Shown in pieces: positions 8,915-17,451 of a stretch of 52,794 bases of DNA. Made by a program: the position numbers and the translations under genes. This DNA comes from Bacillota bacterium (GTDB lineage: Bacteria; Bacillota; Bacilli; Paenibacillales; NBRC-103111). Location of the stretch: NCBI GenBank assembly GCA_023393235.1, contig JAEWMH010000165.1, positions 1-52,794 of the forward strand, read 5' to 3'. Position 1 is the first letter of the stretch, and each line of letters starts with the position of its first letter. The notes beneath the pieces were generated by a model, which was not told the origin of the DNA, ran no database searches, and worked only from the letters and a program-made list of their open reading frames with translations.

Positions 8915-10017
8915 CAGCCATCCACCTCTCCGACGACAATATCGATTCCGCCAAGAATGGTAATCAGGTTGGTCATGGTTTCCCCTACCAGCAGCTTGGG
9001 AAGAATCTGCAGATTCACAAAGGACGGCCGCTTGAACTTCAGCCGGTACGGCTTATCCTTGCCCTTCGATATAATGTAGCAACCGATTTCCCCGCGCGGG
9101 GACTCGATGCTTGAGAAGAGCTCGCCTTCCGGCACTCGGAGCACCCGGGGAGCCTTGCCCATCGTCTCGCCTTCATGGGGGAATTGCTCCAGCGCCTGCT
9201 CCAGAATCCGCAGGGACTGGACAATCTCCTCCATCCGCACCAGGTAGCGGGCGTAGCAGTCGCCCCCCGTCTGCACCGGCACATCGAATTGGAAGCGGTC
9301 ATAAATGCAATAAGGCTGCTTCTTGCGCACATCATAATCCACACCGGTACAGCGCAGGTTGGCACCGCTCAAGCCGTAATTGATGGCCGTTTCCGCATCG
9401 TAACGCCCCACGCCCTTAATCCGCGCCAGGAAAATCTCGTTGCCGCTGACCAGCGTATGGTATTCCTCCAGCTTCCCAGGCATAGAGCGTACAAACTGCC
9501 GTACCTTCTCAATCCAGCCCTCAGGTGCATCCCACTTCACACCGCCCACCCGCATGTAGTTGTAGGTAAGACGGGCGCCGCTGAGCTCGTTGAACAGATC
9601 AATGATGGTTTCCCGGTCGCGGAAGGCAAACAAAAACGGGCTCATGGCTCCGATATCCAACAAATATGTACCCCACCAAACCAGGTGGCTGGCAATCCGC
9701 TGCAGCTCCATCACAATCAGCCGCAGGAATTGGGCTTTCTCGGGAATCTCCAGCTCCATCATTTTCTCGACGGTGTTTACAAACACATAGTTGTTGGTCA
9801 TGGCCGATACATAATCCAGCCGGTCCGTATAGGGAATAATCTGCGTATAATTCAGGTTCTCCGCCAGCTTCTCAGTGCCCCGGTGGAGATAACCCATGAC
9901 AGGTATCGCCTCGGTAATCACCTCGCCGTCCAGCTTGACGATCACCCGGAAAACCCCGTGGGTGGAGGGATGCTGGGGACCTACATTCAAGAGCAGTTCT
10001 TCAGTACGCAATGCCAC
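8914..10017 (-). CDS. nuoD: NADH-quinone oxidoreductase subunit D (49-kDa type)
   Basis: 367-residue quinone-site subunit, related to the large subunit of NiFe hydrogenases. NVGPQHPSTHGVFRV holds the conserved His that faces the quinone head group. RGTEKLAE, DRLDYVSAM and SPRGEIGCY are also present. The start is taken as GTG 10017 (VALRTEELLLNVG), 10 bases after GGAGG. Longer readings run through the end of nuoC, and the TTG two codons later is too far from the ribosome binding site. The stop overlaps the nuoH start by one base. Confidence 0.93.
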   Translation of the reverse strand: MALRTEELLLNVGPQHPSTHGVFRVIVKLDGEVITEAIPVMGYLHRGTEKLAENLNYTQIIPYTDRLDYVSAMTNNYVFVNTVEKMMELEIPEKAQFLRLIVMELQRIASHLVWWGTYLLDIGAMSPFLFAFRDRETIIDLFNELSGARLTYNYMRVGGVKWDAPEGWIEKVRQFVRSMPGKLEEYHTLVSGNEIFLARIKGVGRYDAETAINYGLSGANLRCTGVDYDVRKKQPYCIYDRFQFDVPVQTGGDCYARYLVRMEEIVQSLRILEQALEQFPHEGETMGKAPRVLRVPEGELFSSIESPRGEIGCYIISKGKDKPYRLKFKRPSFVNLQILPKLLVGETMTNLITILGGIDIVVGEVDG

Positions 10018-10022
10018 TTGTG

Positions 10023-10694
10023 TCACACCTCCGGATCCAGCGGTTCGTAGTCCTTGCGCAGCGGATGGCCTTCCCAATTGTCCGGCAGCATAATCCGCAC
10101 CAGATTGGGATGCCCCGGAAAATCCACACCCAATAAATCGAAGATTTCCCGCTCATGCCAGTCTGCCCCCGCCCATATGCCGGTAACAGAAGCAACGGAA
10201 GGGGCATTCCGGTCCAGCTTCACCTTTACGCCAAATTCCTGCATATCTTCCATCCGCAAGAAATGATAGATCACTTCCAGATGCGTCTCCAAGTCCGATC
10301 CCGCCAGATTACGCAGATACGTCATCCGTAGGCCGGGGTGGTCATGGAGCAATGTGGCGGCCGCCTCCATTACGGCGGGGTCCAGCACAACACAGGGAAG
10401 ATGATCGTCCCTTTCGTTGATAAAAGCCTCCAGTACCGCAAACTCGCCCAGCGCTTCCTTCAAAATGCCGACGAATCCGTCCAGCACCGGCTGCTTCGGA
10501 GACGGGGGTTTGGGCGGCGCATCCGCCGCTTCTTCTCCCAACTCGGCTTTCTTCGCCGCTTCCCGCGTGGCCGCCCGGGCCGCTCTCGCTTCTGCGGCTG
10601 CTTTGGCCTTGGCCTCCTTGGCCGCCGCTTCGTCCGTTCCGCCCTCAGCAGGTGCAGGAGGTTCCCCTGAGGGCTCCTTGATCTCGTCACTCAC
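10023..10694 (-). CDS. nuoC: NADH-quinone oxidoreductase subunit C with a long low-complexity N terminus
   Basis: 223-residue 30-kDa-type peripheral subunit that packs against NuoD. The C-terminal 150 residues are the conserved domain, ending in the family signature: WHEREIFDLLGVDFPGHPNL, then ILLPDNW-type MLPDNWEGHPLRKDYEP. The first 65 residues are an Ala/Lys/Glu/Pro-rich, probably disordered extension absent from E. coli NuoC. The start is GTG 10694, with AGGTGA 6 bases upstream, and it overlaps the nuoB end by 8 bp. NuoC and NuoD are separate here, not fused as in E. coli. Confidence 0.94.
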   Translation of the reverse strand: MSDEIKEPSGEPPAPAEGGTDEAAAKEAKAKAAAEARAARAATREAAKKAELGEEAADAPPKPPSPKQPVLDGFVGILKEALGEFAVLEAFINERDDHLPCVVLDPAVMEAAATLLHDHPGLRMTYLRNLAGSDLETHLEVIYHFLRMEDMQEFGVKVKLDRNAPSVASVTGIWAGADWHEREIFDLLGVDFPGHPNLVRIMLPDNWEGHPLRKDYEPLDPEV

Positions 10695-11208
10695 GTGCCG
10701 TCACCTGCTTCCCGGTTTTGGCTTCATACCGTATTTTTTCCTGAAGCTTGTTGATGCCGTAGATCAGCGCCGCCGGATTAGGCGGGCAGCCCGGAATGTA
10801 CACATCCACGGGAACCACCTGGTCCACCCCTTTAACAACGGAATAGGACCGGACATAAGGACCGCCCGCAGTGGCACAGGACCCCATGGCAATCACCCAT
10901 TTGGGCTCAGGCATCTGATCATACAGCCGCCGCAGGAGAGGAGCCATCTTCTTCGTTACCGTGCCTGCCACCAGCATCACGTCGGATTGCCGGGGGGAGG
11001 TCCGGAAGATGACACCGAACCGGTCCAAGTCATAGTGGGAGGCACCGGTTCCCATCATCTCGATGGCACAGCAGGCCAGCCCGAAGGTCAGCGGCCAGAG
11101 GGAGTTGCTTCGGGCCCACCCCTTCAGCTGCTCCAGGGTGGTCATAAACACGTTGCGCTCCAGCTCTGCTCTTTCGTCAGGGGAAATATCCTTTAAAGTG
11201 AAGTCCAT
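10687..11208 (-). CDS. nuoB: NADH-quinone oxidoreductase subunit B
   Basis: 173-residue subunit holding the terminal 4Fe-4S cluster N2, the direct electron donor to quinone. The expected ligands are visible: the adjacent pair C46-C47 in TFGLACCAIEMM, C111 in MGSCATAGG and C141 in IPGCPPNP. ATG 11208 lies inside the end of nuoA (16-bp overlap), so translation is probably coupled. Length and motifs are normal. Confidence 0.96.
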   Translation of the reverse strand: MDFTLKDISPDERAELERNVFMTTLEQLKGWARSNSLWPLTFGLACCAIEMMGTGASHYDLDRFGVIFRTSPRQSDVMLVAGTVTKKMAPLLRRLYDQMPEPKWVIAMGSCATAGGPYVRSYSVVKGVDQVVPVDVYIPGCPPNPAALIYGINKLQEKIRYEAKTGKQVTARE

Positions 11209-11558
11209 TGCAGCACCTTCTTCTTCCAGGCGTAGATGAGACCAACCAGCAGGAGAACCACAAACACCATCATTTCCACCAGCGCAAAAAGCCCCAGCTT
11301 ATTGTACGCTACGGCCCAAGGATATAAAAATACCGTTTCCACATCAAAAATGACAAACATCAGCGCAAACAGATAATACCGGATGTTAAAACGGACTTGA
11401 CCTACTCCCACAGGCTCGTTACCGCTTTCATAGGTAGTCGCCTTTTCAGGAAGGGGTCTGGATGGCCGCAACAGCCGGCCGATGGTTAACGCAGCGATGG
11501 GCAGCAGAATGCCCAAGCCGATGAATATGGCCACCAGAACATAGTTATTGGTGTACAT
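11193..11558 (-). CDS. nuoA: NADH-quinone oxidoreductase subunit A; first gene of the nuo operon
   Basis: 121-residue, three-helix subunit (ND3 homolog). YESGNEPVGVGQVRFNIRYY is the conserved loop near the quinone channel, and FVIFDVETVFLYPWA is the family signature. ATG 11558 (MYTNNYVLV) sits 11 bases after GGAGG. A GTG-ATG pair four codons upstream is too close to that site. The gene set that follows is B, C, D, H, I, J, K, L, M, N. The NADH-oxidising module genes nuoE, F and G are missing, so the electron donor of this complex is not defined by the operon. Confidence 0.94.
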   Translation of the reverse strand: MYTNNYVLVAIFIGLGILLPIAALTIGRLLRPSRPLPEKATTYESGNEPVGVGQVRFNIRYYLFALMFVIFDVETVFLYPWAVAYNKLGLFALVEMMVFVVLLLVGLIYAWKKKVLQWTSL

Positions 11559-11630
11559 AACCGCCATCACCTCCGTAAGCTATAGTTTTTTCATATGGAG
11601 AGCTTAAATTTACCTTATAAATGCCCTCCA

Positions 11631-11659
11631 ATTATAACAAATCTACAATTTTGTGTCTA
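11631..11659 (-). promoter_or_regulatory. Sigma-A promoter of the nuo operon
   Basis: On the minus strand TAGACA (11659-11654), a 17-bp spacer and a perfect TATAAT (11636-11631) lie about 75 bp before nuoA. Confidence 0.75.
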
Positions 11660-11863
11660 ATAAAAATCATTTTAAATAAACTTTTGTCCACTTTGTTGCA
11701 TACCGTGTATTACAGGGTAAAATATCCTCTCTTGCTTTATTTTATTCCCGGTTATGGATTAAAAGCAATCCGAGATGACCATAATGCAGATAAAAGCAAG
11801 AATTTTACATCCACTGGTAACTGTTCACAAAACGTTCGCGAACAAACCGTCGATGTTTTCATA

Positions 11864-11872
11864 TGGTATAAT
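11864..11872 (+). promoter_or_regulatory. Extended -10 promoter for the gene at 11920
   Basis: TGGTATAAT (TG-n-TATAAT) lies 48 bases before the start codon. No good -35 box is seen, as is usual for extended -10 promoters. Confidence 0.6.
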
Positions 11873-11919
11873 AGAAAGTGAGAAAGCGCATACAACTCGA
11901 GAAAAGGAGGGTGCCTTGT

Positions 11920-12408
11920 ATGTTCTGGTCCAAAAAGAAACGCCATGCCGCCAAGAATGCGGCGGAAACGGAAGCAGGTACAGAGCTTTCTCCCCCTGTT
12001 GTTTCCGCTACCCTCGACGACATTAAACGGATCATCCGTGAATTTGAGCAGCATCTGCCCAAAGGGATTAACCGGACGGTTCTCATCGGACAAGACAACG
12101 AGATTAACTTCCAGCTGCTTCTTCCTGTACTGGGAGGGAATCCCCAGAAGAGATACTACATGTCCCGGGAGACCTTCGAGATTTTCCCGGAGGAGGACAA
12201 GCACATTGCCATCTGGCTGGATGTGGTGCAGCGGGCGGTGGACGAATACATCATCGAAGAAAAAAACATCCCCGTCCTGCCCGGAGATAACCGGAAGAAA
12301 ATCAGCTACAACCTGCTGCAAAACAACTACTATCTGAAAGAAAGACCACCTGTGGACTTTTACTTAACGGATTTGGAGGATATGATCACCCATGTACCCC
12401 AAGAATAA
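11920..12408 (+). CDS. Hypothetical protein, possibly DUF3939-like
   Basis: 162 residues. ATG 11920 (MFWSKKKRHAAK) is chosen because AAGGAGG lies 9 bases upstream; an in-frame ATG at 11878 has no such site. After a basic N terminus and a short Ala/Glu-rich stretch comes a soluble alpha/beta-looking domain (residues about 30-160), with LDDIKRIIREFEQHLPKGI and YLTDLEDMITHVPQE at its two ends. There is no signal peptide, membrane helix or recognisable catalytic motif. It resembles small Bacillales proteins annotated as DUF3939, but that is a weak recollection and no function is proposed. It stands alone between the nuo and atp operons, with its own promoter and terminator. Confidence 0.8.
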   Translation: MFWSKKKRHAAKNAAETEAGTELSPPVVSATLDDIKRIIREFEQHLPKGINRTVLIGQDNEINFQLLLPVLGGNPQKRYYMSRETFEIFPEEDKHIAIWLDVVQRAVDEYIIEEKNIPVLPGDNRKKISYNLLQNNYYLKERPPVDFYLTDLEDMITHVPQE

Positions 12409-12419
12409 CACACACCAAC

Positions 12420-12465
12420 AAAAATAGAGCAGCCCAGAATCCTCTGGAGCTGCTCTATTTTTTAA
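12420..12465. terminator. Bidirectional intrinsic terminator
   Basis: AGAGCAGCCCAGA pairs with TCTGGAGCTGCTCT. The stem is flanked by AAAAAT on one side and ATTTTTT on the other, so it can serve both the plus-strand hypothetical gene and the atp operon arriving from the minus strand. Confidence 0.88.
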
Positions 12466-12480
12466 TGAAGTTAAGGGGGC

Positions 12481-12533
12481 TCCCCCAAAAGTACCCGGAA
12501 TCCGCTACAGAGCATCTCGTCACTTTTGGGGGA
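12481..12533. repeat. 12-bp perfect inverted repeat downstream of atpC
   Basis: TCCCCCAAAAGT (12481-12492) and ACTTTTGGGGGA (12522-12533) are exact reverse complements around 29 bases. The structure lies between the atpC stop and the terminator, inside the 3' untranslated region of the atp mRNA. Confidence 0.85.
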
Positions 12534-12540
12534 TGGTTCA

Positions 12541-12945
12541 TTAATGCTCTTTTTTGGCCACCTTCATCCGGTTGAGTGCACGCTGCAGCGCCATCTCCGC
12601 CCGGCGGTGGTCAACATCATCCCGTTTAGCCTGCAGGCGCTTCTCAGCACGCTGCTGGGCCGCCAAGGCCCGCTCCACGTCAATCTCGGAGGGGAACTCT
12701 GCAGTTTCAGCCAGAATGACCACTTTATTCTTGCGCACTTCCATAAAACCGCCGCTGACCGCGATGATTTCAGTAGCGCCGTTTTTCTTGATTTGCAGCG
12801 GACCGATTTCAAGCGGGGTTACCAGGGGAATATGATGAGGCAGAATACCCAGCTCACCCTCCGCGCCGCGGACAATAATCATCTCCACGTCCTGCCCGTA
12901 AACCTTCCGCTCCGGAGTGACAATTTCCAATAAAAATGTACTCAC
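12541..12945 (-). CDS. atpC: F1Fo ATP synthase epsilon subunit
   Basis: 134-residue central-stalk subunit that regulates the F1 motor. The N-terminal beta-sandwich holds LEIVTPERKVY, GAEGELGILPHHIPLVTPL and IAVSGGFMEV. The C-terminal two-helix domain (about 90-134) is Ala/Arg/Lys-rich (AEKRLQAKRDD), as expected for the inhibitory hairpin. GTG 12945 has AGGAGG 8 bases upstream. It is the last gene of the operon, 106 bp after atpD, and that gap holds a hairpin. Confidence 0.96.
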   Translation of the reverse strand: MSTFLLEIVTPERKVYGQDVEMIIVRGAEGELGILPHHIPLVTPLEIGPLQIKKNGATEIIAVSGGFMEVRKNKVVILAETAEFPSEIDVERALAAQQRAEKRLQAKRDDVDHRRAEMALQRALNRMKVAKKEH

Positions 12946-12967
12946 GGACCATTCCTCCTGTCCTGTA

Positions 12968-13004
12968 ATAACTTTGGTCCAGGCCGAAGGCCGGATAAAG
13001 TTAT
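12968..13004. repeat. Intercistronic hairpin between atpD and atpC
   Basis: ATAACTTT (12968-12975) pairs with AAAGTTAT (12997-13004), with an inner TCC/GGA and GGCC-GAA-GGCC stem. There is no T-run on either strand, so it is not an ordinary terminator. It may affect mRNA stability or partial termination before atpC. Confidence 0.75.
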
Positions 13005-13051
13005 GGAAGCGTCGAATTTGACCAAGGCAAACTGACGGGCTCTACCCCAAA

Positions 13052-14458
13052 TTAAAGGGTGTTGGCCTTCTCGATTGCCTGCTCAATGGTTCCCACGTTG
13101 TGGAAAGCCGCTTCGGGAAGGTCGTCGTGTTTGCCCTCCAGCACTTCCTTAAAGCCGCGTACGGTTTCTTTAACCGGTACATATACACCCGGCTGGCCGG
13201 TGAATTGCTCGGCCACGTGCAGCGGTTGGGACAAGAAGCGTTGCACTCTCCGCGCCCGGCTTACTACAAGCTTGTCTTCATCGGACAATTCATCCATACC
13301 GAGGATGGCGATAATGTCCTGAAGCTCCTTGTAGCGCTGCAGGAGGCGTTTTACGTTTTGAGCAACCATGTAGTGCTCTTCTCCAACTACCTGGGGATCC
13401 AAAATCCGCGAGGTGGAAGCCAGCGGATCTACCGCCGGGAAAATCCCGATGGAGGCAATGCCCCGGTCCAGGTTCGTAGTGGCGTCCAAGTGGGCAAACG
13501 CCGTTGCCGGCGCCGGGTCCGTATAGTCATCCGCAGGCACGTAGATGGCCTGAATAGAGGTAACGGAGCCCTTCTTGGTGGAGGTGATGCGTTCTTGAAG
13601 CTGGCCCATTTCGGTAGCCAGGGTCGGCTGGTAACCTACCGCGGAAGGCATCCGGCCGAGCAGCGCGGATACTTCGGAGCCCGCTTGGGTGAAGCGGAAA
13701 ATATTATCGATGAAGAGCAGCACGTCCCGGCCCTCTTCGTCGCGGAAATATTCTGCCATGGTCAAACCGGTCAGCGCTACGCGCAGACGCGCTCCGGGGG
13801 GTTCGTTCATTTGACCGAAAACCATCGCCGTTTTGGCGATAACGCCGGAGTCTACCATTTCGTGATAGAGGTCATTGCCTTCGCGGGTCCGTTCGCCAAC
13901 GCCGGCGAATACGGAGATACCGCCATGCTCCTGGGCGATATTGTGGATCAGCTCCTGCATGGTAACCGTTTTGCCTACGCCTGCGCCGCCGAAAAGGCCG
14001 ATCTTGCCGCCCTTCATGTAAGGGGCCAGCAGGTCGATAACCTTGATGCCAGTTTCCAGCATTTCGGCTTGGGTGGTCAGGTTTTCGAAGGTAGGCGCCG
14101 GCTTGTGGATCGGGCTGGTGAAGGTACGGTCGGCTGCGCCGCCGCCGTCAATGGGCTCGCCCAAAACGTTATATACGCGGCTCAGGGTTGCCGGCCCAAC
14201 CGGTACCGTAATCGGGGCACCGGTATCGATGGCTTCCATGCCCCGGACAAGTCCGTCGGTGGAGGACATGGCCACGCAGCGGACCACATTGTCGCCCAGA
14301 TGCACGGCAACCTCAACGGTCAGGTTGATGTCCTGCTCGCCGGGCTTCTCTGCTTTTTTGGAAATATGAATGGCGTTCAGAACGTCAGGCAGCTCTCCGC
14401 GTCCGAATTCAACGTCGATAACCGGCCCGGTGATCTGAAGCACACGGCCTTTGTTCAT
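13052..14458 (-). CDS. atpD: F1Fo ATP synthase beta subunit
   Basis: 468-residue catalytic subunit of F1. The P-loop GGAGVGKT is at 157-164. GVGERTREGNDLYHEM holds the catalytic Glu, LLFIDNIFRF is Walker B, and the DELSDEDK (DELSEED-type) hinge that contacts the gamma subunit is visible. ATG 14458 follows GGAGGAGAAACCAATC. It lies between atpG and atpC, the normal order. No residue appears missing. Confidence 0.98.
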   Translation of the reverse strand: MNKGRVLQITGPVIDVEFGRGELPDVLNAIHISKKAEKPGEQDINLTVEVAVHLGDNVVRCVAMSSTDGLVRGMEAIDTGAPITVPVGPATLSRVYNVLGEPIDGGGAADRTFTSPIHKPAPTFENLTTQAEMLETGIKVIDLLAPYMKGGKIGLFGGAGVGKTVTMQELIHNIAQEHGGISVFAGVGERTREGNDLYHEMVDSGVIAKTAMVFGQMNEPPGARLRVALTGLTMAEYFRDEEGRDVLLFIDNIFRFTQAGSEVSALLGRMPSAVGYQPTLATEMGQLQERITSTKKGSVTSIQAIYVPADDYTDPAPATAFAHLDATTNLDRGIASIGIFPAVDPLASTSRILDPQVVGEEHYMVAQNVKRLLQRYKELQDIIAILGMDELSDEDKLVVSRARRVQRFLSQPLHVAEQFTGQPGVYVPVKETVRGFKEVLEGKHDDLPEAAFHNVGTIEQAIEKANTL

Positions 14459-14496
14459 GATTGGTTTCTCCTCCTATGCGGCTTGCGCCCTCCCTG

Positions 14497-15357
14497 CTAT
14501 GCTTGGGCGTTGGCGCCTCCGACAATCTCCGAGATTTCCTGCGTAATGGCCGCCTGACGGGCACGGTTGTACTGCAGGGTATACGATGAAATCAGCTTCG
14601 TGGCATTCTTCGTGGCACTGCCCATGGCGGTCATCTGCGCGCCGAACTCACTGGCCTTGCTCTCCAGCACAGCGCTGTAGATCAGTGTTTCCGCATATTT
14701 GGGAAGCAGCACCTGAAGCACGGCCTCCGGTGAAGGTTCGTATTCATAATCCGCAGATTCAGCGCTTTGGGAGATATGTTCCAGCGGAAGCAGACGCTTA
14801 ACCGTCGGAATTTGCGTCAAAGCATTTTTGAATACGTTGTAGACCAGATAGAACTCATCAAAGGTTTGGTTGGCGTAAAAATCCACTGCCTTACCCGCCA
14901 GCTGGCGGATATCGGAAAAGTCAGGCGTGTTGGGAAGTCCGGTGACCTCGTCCAGAATCGGAATATTCCGTCTGCGGAAGAAGTCCCGTCCTTTGCGTCC
15001 CACCACCATCAGGGCATATTCATCGGGAGACTTGTGCTTCTCCTTCAGAACCTGCATCAGCATCCGGAGCAGGTTGGAGTTGAAGCCCCCCGCCAGCCCG
15101 CGGTCCGAGGTGATGATCAGATAGCCGGTCCGCTTCACAGGACGGGTTTCCAGCATGGGATGGTCCACATCCCTGGCCACGGCGGTAACATGGGACAGCA
15201 CCTCCAGAATTTTCTCGGCATAGGGCCGGGAAGCCTCAGCAGACAGCTGGGCCTTCTTCAACCGGGAGGCAGCCACCATTTCCATAGCCTTGGTGATCTG
15301 ACGTGTGCTCTTAACGCTGACAATCTGCCGCTTAATCTCGCGAATACTCTTAGCCAT
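14497..15357 (-). CDS. atpG: F1Fo ATP synthase gamma subunit
   Basis: 286-residue rotor shaft. The N-terminal helix (IREIKRQIVSVKSTRQITKAMEMVAASRLKKAQ region, residues 4-37) and the C-terminal helix (ATKNATKLISSYTLQYNRARQAAITQEISEIVGGANA region) form the expected coiled coil. The Rossmann-like middle starts at TSDRGLAGGFNSNLLR. The start is ATG 15357, with GGTGA a few bases upstream, 14 bp after the atpA stop. Length is normal. Confidence 0.97.
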   Translation of the reverse strand: MAKSIREIKRQIVSVKSTRQITKAMEMVAASRLKKAQLSAEASRPYAEKILEVLSHVTAVARDVDHPMLETRPVKRTGYLIITSDRGLAGGFNSNLLRMLMQVLKEKHKSPDEYALMVVGRKGRDFFRRRNIPILDEVTGLPNTPDFSDIRQLAGKAVDFYANQTFDEFYLVYNVFKNALTQIPTVKRLLPLEHISQSAESADYEYEPSPEAVLQVLLPKYAETLIYSAVLESKASEFGAQMTAMGSATKNATKLISSYTLQYNRARQAAITQEISEIVGGANAQA

Positions 15358-15371
15358 TAAAAGTCACCGCC

Positions 15372-16886
15372 CTATACGTTAGTGGCGAAGCCCTTGCGGA
15401 ACTGTTCAATGGCCGCTTGCAGCGCCTTCTCATTATCAGCGGTCAGGTCCTTGGTATCCCGGATGGATGCCAGAATCTCCGGCTTGCTGCTGTCCAGGTA
15501 CATGAGGAATTCCCGTTCGAAACGGATAACGTCGGTTAACGGAATTTCATCCAGATAACCCTTGGTAGCTGTGTAAATGCTGACCACTTGCTTCTCAACC
15601 GGAAGCGGCTGGTTGACGCCTTGCTTCAACAGCTCCATCAGACGGGCGCCGCGGTTCAAGCGGGCCTGGGTTACGCGATCCAGGTCTGAGCCGAACTGGG
15701 CAAACGCCGCCAAGTCGCGGTATTGGGCCAGGTCCAGACGCAGGGTACCGGCAACCTTCTTCATGGCCTTGATTTGTGCGGAGCCGCCTACCCGGGATAC
15801 GGACAGACCGACGTTAACCGCAGGACGCTGGCCGGAGTAGAACAGGTCGGACTCCAGGAAGATCTGACCGTCGGTGATGGAGATTACGTTGGTCGGAATA
15901 TAAGCGGAGATATCGCCCGCTTGGGTTTCAATAAAGGGAAGCGCCGTCAGGGAGCCGGCACCCAGCTCATCGGAGAGCTTGGCCGCACGCTCCAACAGGC
16001 GGGAGTGCAGATAGAATACGTCGCCGGGGAAAGCTTCGCGTCCCGGAGGGCGGCGGAGCAGCAGGGACAATTCCCGGTAAGCTGCGGCTTGTTTGGACAG
16101 GTCATCATAGATGATCAGCACATGCTCGCCCTTGTACATGAAATACTCGCCCATGGAGCAGCCTGCATACGGAGCCAGGAACAACAGGGGGGACGGCTCG
16201 GAAGCACTTGCAGTCACGATAATGGTGTAATCCATGGCATCGTGGCGGCGCAGGGTTTCCACAACCTGGGCTACGGTGGATTGCTTTTGGCCGATGGCCA
16301 CATAGATACATTTCACGCCGTTGCCCTTTTGGTTGATGATGGTATCGATGGCAATAGCGGTTTTACCGGTTTGACGGTCGCCGATAACCAGCTCCCGTTG
16401 GCCACGGCCGATAGGAATCATCGAGTCGATGGCCTTGATGCCGGTTTGCATGGGCTCATGCACAGATTTCCGCTGCATAACACCCGGTGCGGCCGCTTCC
16501 AGCGGACGGGTTTGTGTGGAAGGAATGGGACCCAGACCGTCCAGCGGCTGGCCCAGCGGATTCACGACACGGCCCAGCAGGCCTTCGCCTACGGGAACCT
16601 CCATGATCCGGCCGGTCCGTCTGACCTGGTCGCCTTCACGGATATCCGTGTACGGGCCCAGGATGATGATACCGACGTTGTCGGCTTCCAGGTTAAAAGC
16701 ATAACCCATGACGCCGTTGGCAAACTCCAGGAGTTCGCCTGCCATGGCATTACCCAAACCGTGGGCGCGGGCAATACCGTCGCCGATGTGGATGACGGTG
16801 CCAATTTCCGCCACTTCCATATCCGCTTTATAGTTTTGAATCTGATTTTTAATCAGGTTGCTGATTTCTTCTGGCTTGATACTCAA
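15372..16886 (-). CDS. atpA: F1Fo ATP synthase alpha subunit, TTG start
   Basis: 504-residue non-catalytic nucleotide-binding subunit of F1. The P-loop GDRQTGKT is at 169-176. IYDDLSKQAAAYRELSLLLRRPPGREAFPGD and VGLSVSRVGGSAQIKAMK are the strong family signatures. The start is TTG 16886, giving MSIKPEEISNLIKNQI, which matches the usual AtpA N terminus. AGGGGTGAGGG lies just upstream, and no ATG in a suitable position competes. It lies between atpH and atpG. Confidence 0.97.
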   Translation of the reverse strand: MSIKPEEISNLIKNQIQNYKADMEVAEIGTVIHIGDGIARAHGLGNAMAGELLEFANGVMGYAFNLEADNVGIIILGPYTDIREGDQVRRTGRIMEVPVGEGLLGRVVNPLGQPLDGLGPIPSTQTRPLEAAAPGVMQRKSVHEPMQTGIKAIDSMIPIGRGQRELVIGDRQTGKTAIAIDTIINQKGNGVKCIYVAIGQKQSTVAQVVETLRRHDAMDYTIIVTASASEPSPLLFLAPYAGCSMGEYFMYKGEHVLIIYDDLSKQAAAYRELSLLLRRPPGREAFPGDVFYLHSRLLERAAKLSDELGAGSLTALPFIETQAGDISAYIPTNVISITDGQIFLESDLFYSGQRPAVNVGLSVSRVGGSAQIKAMKKVAGTLRLDLAQYRDLAAFAQFGSDLDRVTQARLNRGARLMELLKQGVNQPLPVEKQVVSIYTATKGYLDEIPLTDVIRFEREFLMYLDSSKPEILASIRDTKDLTADNEKALQAAIEQFRKGFATNV

Positions 16887-16902
16887 CTGCCCTCACCCCT
16901 AT

Positions 16903-17451
16903 CTACATTACTTGAGACGCCTGCAATGTCTTTTCCAGCCGCTTCAACTTGCCGGAGAGGCTTCCGTCATACAGCGTGTCGCCGATCCGTACCTTGATGC
17001 CGCCCAGCAGGCTCTGGTCCACAATATTCGTAACCTGAATGGTCTTTCCTGTCACAGCCCCAAAACGCGCCTGGATTGAGGCGGTCTCCTGCTCTGAAAG
17101 CGGCATGGGAGAATAGACAACCGCTTCGGTCCGTCCAAGGGCCTCCCCTGCAATTCGGACAAATTCATCGCAGACAGCAGGGATCAGAAGAGCCCGCTTG
17201 CGCTCCACCAAAAGACGGAGGAGATTCAATACGGCCTCCGATACCTTGCCCTCAAATATGCGGAGGAGCAAATCCGTCTTGACGTTAGCGTCGATGTTGG
17301 GATGGCTCAGAACAAGCTCCAGCTCCGGATGCGCCAGCACCTCCACCGCCTCTTTCAATTCAGCGATGGCCTGCTCGGTGATCCCCGATTCCGCTGCCAC
17401 CTCGTATAACGCCTTGGCATACCGCTTGGCTGCTGTCAGATCTTTGGTCAT
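16903..17451 (-). CDS. atpH: F1Fo ATP synthase delta subunit
   Basis: 182-residue peripheral-stalk subunit that ties F1 to the b subunits. AAKRYAKALYEVA at the N terminus and LLGGIKVRIGDTLYDGSLSGKLKRL near the C terminus are the typical OSCP/delta signatures. ATG 17451 overlaps the atpF stop as ATGA, with AGGGGACAAAGG upstream, so the two are probably translationally coupled. Confidence 0.96.
   Translation of the reverse strand: MTKDLTAAKRYAKALYEVAAESGITEQAIAELKEAVEVLAHPELELVLSHPNIDANVKTDLLLRIFEGKVSEAVLNLLRLLVERKRALLIPAVCDEFVRIAGEALGRTEAVVYSPMPLSEQETASIQARFGAVTGKTIQVTNIVDQSLLGGIKVRIGDTLYDGSLSGKLKRLEKTLQASQVM

Larger units (their letters stand above)
11559..11919. other. 361-bp divergent intergenic region between nuoA and the plus-strand hypothetical gene
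   Basis: AT-rich region carrying the nuo promoter near nuoA and an extended -10 promoter for the gene at 11920. No gene or repeat was recognised between them. Confidence 0.75.

Noticed and set aside
13100..14557. 485-codon open frame on the plus strand
   Set aside because: Entirely antisense to atpD and atpG; it arises from the biased codon use of those genes and has no ribosome binding site.
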